Assembly: GCF_030272615.1 (NCBI RefSeq)
Contig: NC_081409.1
Coordinates: forward strand, 18,230,260 to 18,294,259
Direction: 5' to 3'
Length of the DNA stretch: 64,000 nucleotides
From: Cryptomeria japonica
Taxonomy: Eukaryota; Streptophyta; Pinopsida; Cupressales; Cupressaceae
The notes under the pieces were generated by a model, which worked only from the letters and a program-made list of their open reading frames with translations, searched no databases and was not told the origin of the DNA. Positions 58,232 through 64,000 of this stretch are shown in pieces; position 1 is the first letter of the stretch, and every line of letters starts with the position of its first letter. Made by a program: the position numbers and the translations under genes.

Positions 58232-58440
58232 ATGCGCTAATCTTCTACTTATGCGTTATCTTTCTTCACCAATGCGCTAGACACTTTACTCTACGTGGTA
58301 AATCCCTCTATGCGCTAACTGGTTTTGCCATTGCGCTACTTTGCTAACCCAAAGTGCTAATCTACCCGACGCGCTACCCTAACCTGCCAACACGCTACAA
58401 AATACAACTTAAACGCTAACCTATCTAGGTTAACCCTACG
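58232..58440 (+). repeat. ATGCGCTAA motif array near the 3' end
   Basis: Exact ATGCGCTAA at 58232-58240 and 58310-58318, ATGCGCTAG at 58272-58280, and variants (ATGCGTTAT, TTGCGCTAC, AAGTGCTAA, ACGCGCTAC, AAACGCTAA) through about 58440. This is the reverse complement of the leader array at 45456-45800. Confidence 0.85.
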
Positions 58441-59058
58441 TGCTATCTTTCCTATTGTATACGCTATAACAAAACCCCTACACACTAAAATGGCAAATTT
58501 TCAACAAAAAAATGAAAAATGTGATCAAAACAAGCAAAATCAATAAAAAATGTGGCAAATTTTAGATCACTTATAGGTGGGCCATACGCGGCGGGCCTCC
58601 GGTATCGACAAATGCTCTCTAATTGATGTGAAGCATAGGGAACCAACATTTTTGTCAGAGCTCAAGTGTCACAATCATAAGAAGACAAATGTGCAAATGA
58701 TAAGAATAAAATCACTTTTTACCTTTTTATAGGGTAAAAGTCAACAAGGTTAGTAAGTGGGGCATGTATTTCCTCATTTTTCTCACTTTTAACCTTATCC
58801 ACATCATTTTCGAGAGATGAATCAATTCAAATGCATTCAACACAGTCAAAATATTCAAAATACAATTAATTCAAAAACGCTCATCAAATCAACAAATGTT
58901 TAAAAATCCTTGATTCATCTCCCGAGGGGGCATCATCAATATCGTTCATCAAATCTGGGGCATCATATCAACATCTCGACACACGACATCATATCAATCA
59001 AATTTTGACAGCATATCCGAAATTTTCTTTGAATCAACATGTGCACACACGTCACTTC
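58441..59058 (+). mobile_element. Tat 3' region between the motif array and the PPT
   Basis: No gene seen. AT-rich, with a GGGCCATACGCGGCGGGCC segment near 58577 that is locally GC-rich and partly self-complementary. Confidence 0.5.
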
Positions 59059-59072
59059 AAAGAGGGGCAAAA
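59059..59072 (+). other. Polypurine tract of the Tat element
   Basis: AAAGAGGGGCAAAA lies directly before the LTR start TATAGACG, which corresponds to TGTAGACG in the 5' copy with the LTR G changed to A. Confidence 0.75.
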
Positions 59073-59614
59073 TATAGACGTATAAATCTGACCACATTCC
59101 TAAGTGAATACTTAATATTCATTTTAACCTCATTCCTATATTTAATTAATTTTTATTTAATTAAATTCTTTATATTCATTTATTTGATTAAATGAATTAC
59201 TCAATTTATTTAAGTTCACCTAAGCCTTTTTCTAACCTTCAATTAAATAAATCAATTTATTTAATTAATTCCCCTTTCTCCTCTTTTAATTAAATTTACA
59301 TTTAATTAAATTAATCCTTGCAAGTAAATAAATCTAATTTATTTATTTAAATCCCCCACTTATATTTATGCAAGTTGCATCTATTTTTGTTGAAATAAAG
59401 TAATTTATTTTAATTAAAATTCCCCTCCATCCATTTGCATTTTCCTACATCTCCCACTTGCCTCTCTAAAACCCTTCTAGATTCTTCTAATCACTTCCAA
59501 TTTAGCCTAATTCATCTCCTAAATATTGTCACATCCCTGAGAAAAGGGAAGTCACTTCTCAAACCCTCAAAGTCTTCAATAACCATTAAAGGCTTTATGT
59601 CCTCAACAAGTTAA
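59073..59614 (+). repeat. 3' LTR of the Tat element, part 1
   Basis: It aligns with 34318-34847. It is interrupted after GTTAA by the solo LTR at 59615-63286, and the alignment resumes at 63287 with position 34848. Confidence 0.85.
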
Positions 59615-59955
59615 TGTTGGTATTATGGATGACTTCGTCATATGTTGCATTGGTTTTGTCATTGATGTCAACACTTATGTTTCTGGAGGTCTACATTGTT
59701 GATTTGGCACTCTGGTTATATTGGTTTTTTGATGAACCGGCACGTTGTGGTCCCGGTATGGATATTCGCTTATGCACAGTTATCGGTATATGTTTCACCA
59801 GCAACTCGGGAAGTTGATGATGACTTGCTATCATCTAGAGATCATTTGGTTATGTCGAATACATGGATTGGATGTTTGCATTCAGTGTTTTGCATATTGG
59901 ACTGATTGGGTTCACATATTTGCCTTGACCGATAGATAGGTCGAGGTTATGAATA

Positions 59956-61109
59956 TGATGAATACTAAGAGGGGGGGTGAATTAGTATGCCAAAAGTCAC
60001 TGCACTAAAACACTTACACAGTCTAAAGATAAACCGGTAAAGTAGTCTAACAGTCAAATCGGTTACCACACATGCAAACCAAAATGTGAATAAAACATTC
60101 ACCCACAAAAGCAATACAACCATAACACAAGATATTTGACGTGGAAACCCAACTGGGAAAAAACCACGGTGAGATGGAACTCACAAGTCACTATCTACAG
60201 AATAGAAACCAGACCGGTTAAGGTCTTACAATGTTCTTCACCAGAACAGATCCTGTTAGGAATCTCAATCTCTGTTAGGAGATAAGTCCGATTAAAGACT
60301 ACCTTGTTAGAGGATTTTAGATTCACATGTGTGAACCACCTTGTTAGAGGATTTTACAAAGGCTTTGAGGCCTACCCGGTTAAGAGCTACAGACTTGTCA
60401 AAGATGTGAGTAATCAACAAGTGTTTGATCTATCTAATAACACAAACTGCTTGATCTGATCCAGTATTGCTCATAGATAATGCACTCCAGCATTACTTCA
60501 GTCTTCTCTCTCTCTCTCTCTCACACAGTTACAACTTGATCTTCTCAAATAAGATCATTCTCAACTTCCACCTTAAACCCTAGCACGACATTAACCCTTT
60601 CAGCGACAGCTTAAAACCCTAGACATGATGTCCTTTTAAGGGAATCTAATTTCATGTCGGTCCAATAGGATTACATTACAATTTCCTAGGTTCAATGCAT
60701 CTAGACATACTCAGTAACATGACACAAAAAGCACCGTCAGTGTGTCGGCACCGTCAAACAATTGGTGGATGGGTAACTCATCACAAAATGTCGATTGATA
60801 ACTCATCACAGAGTATTACCGGTTCATACAAAATACCGATTGCCGGTTTGACAAAAATGAAGACTGGTAAGAATGTGTTGTGCCGCTTTGTTCCCTCGTG
60901 CCGCTTGGGATCTACGAACCGCTTGGGGTCGACATGCCGCTTCAGACCGGGAAACACATTCTGCAAAATCACCACTAGTCTAAAGACTAGTATACAACAT
61001 ACCGGTTGGAACAAATACTGGTTGAGCACAAGCTCATACATATAAAGGGGATCTTAATACAAGTGTGTGTCCATCAATGACAATCACAACATAAACAACA
61101 AAAATGCCA
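59956..61109 (-). repeat. Solo LTR of family A, nested
   Basis: It matches 273-1386 over its length in the same orientation, including the GGGGGGGTGAATTAGTAT end and U3 repeats with core CCCAAGCGG (60888-60950). No PBS or internal sequence adjoins it. Flanks (GAATA and ATAGA) do not give a clean duplication, so the ends may be off by a few bases. Confidence 0.75.
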
Positions 61110-61209
61110 ATAGAATCAACATAAGAAAACAAGTTCCAGATCAACAAGTCACATTTTGGAAATAATTTATTGATTGGATAATATGTAAATGTATTGAGGC
61201 CGACATATT

Positions 61210-62475
61210 TGTAGCGTCCTAAAATTGCGACACTTGCAATTTCGACTGCATTTCGGTCTTCACGATGGCAACGCAACACACAACCTGAATGGAGACCCCG
61301 AAACCTGATTATGACACCAAAAACTGCATTTTCTTGCACCCTGGCCTGAACCTCCTTTGCACCCTGCTGTCCCGGGAGGTGGGACCAGAGCGCCCAGCGC
61401 CCTGGTCCTTCAGGACCAGGGTGCCCAGCGCCCTAGTCCCCCAGGACCATGGCGCCCAGCGCCCTGGTCCCTGGGTCCTATTTTGGGCCTGGTCTCTTTT
61501 GGACTTCGGGTCTTTATGTTTGCAAATTGGAAAATTATCTTTCCTGGTCGGCCTAAGGTCGGGAAAATCAATCTATCAGCCCTAATTGACAAGTATATAA
61601 ACTACATTTTCCTCTTTCATTCGATATGATGGAAAAGGCATGGAAACTATACTCAAGCATTCAAGCATTCAAGCATTCCTTCAAGCAATTGATCATTCTA
61701 AGTCTCCATTCAAGGCTAAGTGTTGCATTCAAGACAAGGATTCAACCATTGAAGAGGAGATCACATACTACATGCTACATACAACATACAACAATACAAC
61801 AAACAACAACATCTATACCTTCGCACATAAGGATACAAACATCCTTACAACAAGGTATTAGTACTTGTTTTACATTACATTTACAGCAATTTCTCATTTC
61901 TTGGTTAATTCCAAAACCAGGGTTTGACCTAAAGGCAAACCCCTAATCCCTAACCCCCCAATCGTCTTCGCTTTTCTATGTGTAGGTTGCAGGTACATGG
62001 CTGAAATTGAAGATCTGGAATCCTTGTGTAGAGACGAACAGATCCCCCTTCGTTTCGCGGATTTTTCGGAGGACCGTGTGCACGCCGGGCGCCATCGTCC
62101 TGACAAATTTTGCTCAAATTTGCAGGACAGCACCGTATCGACATTTTACTGCTAATTTCAGGTCCGCAGCTTCATCCTATATCCCTATCTCAGTTTATAA
62201 GCGAATCTTTGTCACTTTCTATGCATTCCTAGCTTAATTCTTCTATCAACATTCTTTACAAAAGAGGGTAGCCTTGCTTTCTTAACCCTTGAAACACATT
62301 TAGCATCCAATCTTGCATTGTGTGGGATTGGATCTTGTGGGTTTCAACCCCTCTTTTGAATGTAAAGTCTCTCCCTTAAGTGAAAACCATCAACCCTAGT
62401 GAACCTCCCTTCTCTCTCCTTGGAGTTGGAAGAGGGGAGAGCAACTAGGGTTCGATCACGATTTTCCGCTTTACA
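61210..62475 (+). repeat. Solo LTR of family B, nested, with perfect target duplication
   Basis: It starts TGTAGCGTCCTAAAATTGC and ends CCGCTTTACA, flanked by ATATT at 61205-61209 and 62476-62480. It contains a GC-rich repeat (61378-61480), a TATATAAAC box at about 61593 and no coding region. A second copy enters at 63781. Confidence 0.85.
61378..61480 (+). repeat. GC-rich hairpin-forming tandem repeat in the family B LTR
   Basis: About three units of roughly 31 bp contain GCCCAGCGCCCTGGTCC. Each is next to an imperfect reverse complement (GGACCAGGG). The same words occur at 63940-63990. In both copies the repeat lies upstream of the TATA-like box, in U3. Confidence 0.8.
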
Positions 62476-63036
62476 ATATTGTATTGCACCAAGACTTATT
62501 TTGTAATTGATTTAAATGTAATATCTTTTGGGAGTCGACCTAATGGTTAGGTCTTAAGTTTTGTATAAATAATTGTAAGATCTTATTTGGAAGAAGTGTG
62601 TGTATGGGTTGAGATTATTGTGAAGAGCGAAAACAAGCAGATCCTTGTGCAAATCACGTAGATATCATCTGAAGGTTGAAGGAAAGAATGTTAAAGGTCA
62701 TGAAGGTGTTTAGTCCTCATGCACAGAGCTTAAACTGGTATTGAATCCGGCATTAAAGATGCTAAATTGAAGCAGTACATTGATTATTGGATTTAACCAT
62801 CCAACTGTGTAGTCAGTGAGACTCCTAATTTTGTGATTGAGCAATGAGCTCTAAGTGGTTGGCCTTTCTGCATATGCAAACCCCATTATTGTATTCACAT
62901 ACTATCTGCAGTAGTATCATTTGATTGTGGGTAAGGTTTCCCACTATGGATTTTCCCCTTACATGGTTTCCACGTCAAAATCTATGTGTCATGTGTTGTG
63001 GATATTGTTTTTTGTTTTGTTTCATGCATTAAGTTG

Positions 63037-63282
63037 TACCGGTGTTACTATAATTGTTAATCTGTTTTACCGGCACTGAGTTTTAAGTTGGAGTAATCTA
63101 TTTTGGATTGCAATCTATTGACAACTAATTCACCCCCCCCCTCTTAGTTGTCCTTCCTAGTTCCTACCGGTATTACTATAATTGTTAATATGTTTTACCG
63201 GCACTGAGTTTTAAGTTGGAGTAATCTATTGACAACTGATTCACCCCCCCCCCCCCCCTCTTAGTTGTCCTTCCCAGTTCCT
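63037..63282 (+). repeat. Tandem duplication (about 128 bp) at the 3' end of the family C LTR
   Basis: Copy 1 (63037-63164) and copy 2 (63165-63282) both run from TACCGGTRTTACTATAATTG to the C-tract and CTTAGTTGTCCTTCC. A segment TTTTGGATTGCAATC is absent from copy 2, and the C-tract is longer in copy 2. Confidence 0.85.
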
Positions 63283-63286
63283 AACA

Positions 63287-63780
63287 ATTAACCCTCAAAG
63301 TCTTCATAACCATTAATGGTTAACTCAACCTTCTTGTATGATTAGATACTTTCTCTCTAACTCAACCCTCATCTAACCCAAGGGTCTCATCAAGCATTCA
63401 TGTCTTTGACCTTGGTTATCCTTTTAACCCTTGCACAAGAGTTTACCCTTTGGGTAAAAGCTTTATCCAATGGATGACCCTAACCTAGCCTTAACCCTTA
63501 CCTCCTAAGGTAACCTTCATGTCTTCTCAAGCATTTAATGCTTCTTACATCTCCTCTCAAGCAATCTCTTGATGACAATCGTCACCATTTCATTAGTGAG
63601 AATTGTGAACATGGATTGATAACTTTCAATCCTGACCCTTGTTAAAATTATCCAATCTTGACCATCCATTGCCCTATTTTTTCTATAAATAGAGCTTTCA
63701 TTCTCTCATTTTGATATCTCCAAGTTTCATGCATCTTATCTATAGTCATTTTACTAATCATTTAGCCTCTCTTTGATAAA
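63287..63780 (+). repeat. 3' LTR of the Tat element, part 2
   Basis: It aligns with 34848-35340, including the TATAAATAG box at 63684. It is interrupted after TTGATAAA by a family B LTR at 63781; the remainder is beyond the window. Confidence 0.85.
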
Positions 63781-64000
63781 TGTAGTCAAAATTGCGACAC
63801 TTGCAATTTCGACTACATTTGGGTCTTCACGATGGCGGCGCAATGTTGAACCTGAATGGAGACCCTGAAACCTGTTTGCGAAATCAAAAACTGCATCTTT
63901 CTGCACCTTGGCCTAATCCTCCTTGCACCCTGTTGTCCTGGGAGGTGGGACCATGGCGCCCAGCGCCCTGGTCCCTGGCCCTATTTTGGGCCCGGTCTCT
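63781..64000 (+). mobile_element. Start of a second family B LTR, cut by the window edge
   Basis: TGTAGTCAAAATTGCGACACTTG and what follows match 61210 onward, with the GC-rich hairpin words at 63940-63990. Whether it is a solo LTR or a full element cannot be told. Confidence 0.8.

Larger units (their letters stand above)
59615..63286 (+). mobile_element. Solo LTR (family C) carrying two further LTRs
   Basis: It begins TGTTGGTATTATGG and ends CAGTTCCTAACA after a C-tract and CTCTTAGTTG, with flanks GTTAA and ATTAA (4 of 5 matching). No PBS, coding DNA or PPT lies inside, only the LTR interrupted at 59956-61109 and 61210-62475. A GGTTTCCACGTCAAAATC segment near 62968 is typical of LTR 3' parts in this window. 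Confidence 0.7.

Noticed and set aside
61289-61629. ORFs of 90-98 codons in the family B LTR
   Set aside because: They are frames through the GC-rich tandem repeat of a solo LTR, without a gene context.
1-64000. tRNA and rRNA genes
   Set aside because: TGGTATCAGAGCC and TGGCGCCCACC words are primer-binding sites next to LTR ends, not tRNA genes; no cloverleaf-like or rRNA sequence was recognised.

Overview
This window looks like repeat-dominated nuclear DNA from a seed plant with a large genome. A gymnosperm (conifer) is my best guess, at low confidence on the exact group. The DNA is AT-rich, almost all of it is LTR retrotransposons in several nesting layers, and only one intact host-type gene is visible: an intronless subtilisin-like protease at 28360-30711. 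I see no rRNA or tRNA gene and no prokaryotic-type feature.

Layout. (1) 1-1386: 5' LTR, primer-binding site and first internal bases of a minus-strand LTR element with a Met-initiator-type PBS. (2) 1387-10753: a minus-strand Ty3/gypsy element of Tat type. It keeps its 5' LTR (9547-10753), PBS, a long repeat-rich leader, the post-pol 3' region and an antisense plant-mobile-domain pseudogene (1387-2720, plus strand). It has no pol; a 232-residue repeat ORF (6402-7100, minus) lies where gag-pol should begin. (3) 10754-19290: old unresolved repeat DNA with an LTR 3' end at about 16419. (4) 19290-26300: a Ty3/gypsy gag pseudogene (minus) split by a complete Ty1/copia element (19692-25768, two 364-bp LTRs, one 1339-codon gag-pol frame with 13 nonsense codons and no frameshift). 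(5) 26300-34317: the subtilase gene and its flanks, a 52-bp tandem repeat and a SINE-like insertion. (6) 34318 to the right edge: a plus-strand Tat-type Ty3/gypsy element with gag, protease, reverse transcriptase, two RNase H domains, integrase, an antisense plant-mobile-domain ORF, a PPT and a 3' LTR at 59073. Its 5' part is split by a 6.57-kb minus-strand non-autonomous LTR element (35865-42435, TSD AATTC). Its 3' LTR is split by a solo LTR (59615-63286) that itself carries two further solo LTRs, and then by another LTR entering at 63781.

How the parts relate. The two Tat elements are in opposite orientation. They share leader segments, post-pol segments and the antisense ORF, so the minus copy looks like a pol-less derivative that could only have moved with enzymes supplied by a relative of the plus copy. 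The copia element and the plus Tat element are both disabled mainly by C:G to T:A nonsense changes (CAG to TAG, CGA to TGA, TGG to TAG/TGA), the pattern expected from deamination of methylated cytosine in silenced plant repeats.

Most unusual signals: inverted arrays of TTAGCGCAT / ATGCGCTAA near the two ends of the plus Tat element; an overlapping double palindrome in the Tat leader; and the 35865-42435 element, which encodes a coiled-coil plus four-zinc-knuckle protein and a roughly 1100-residue protein of unknown family but no polymerase or integrase.
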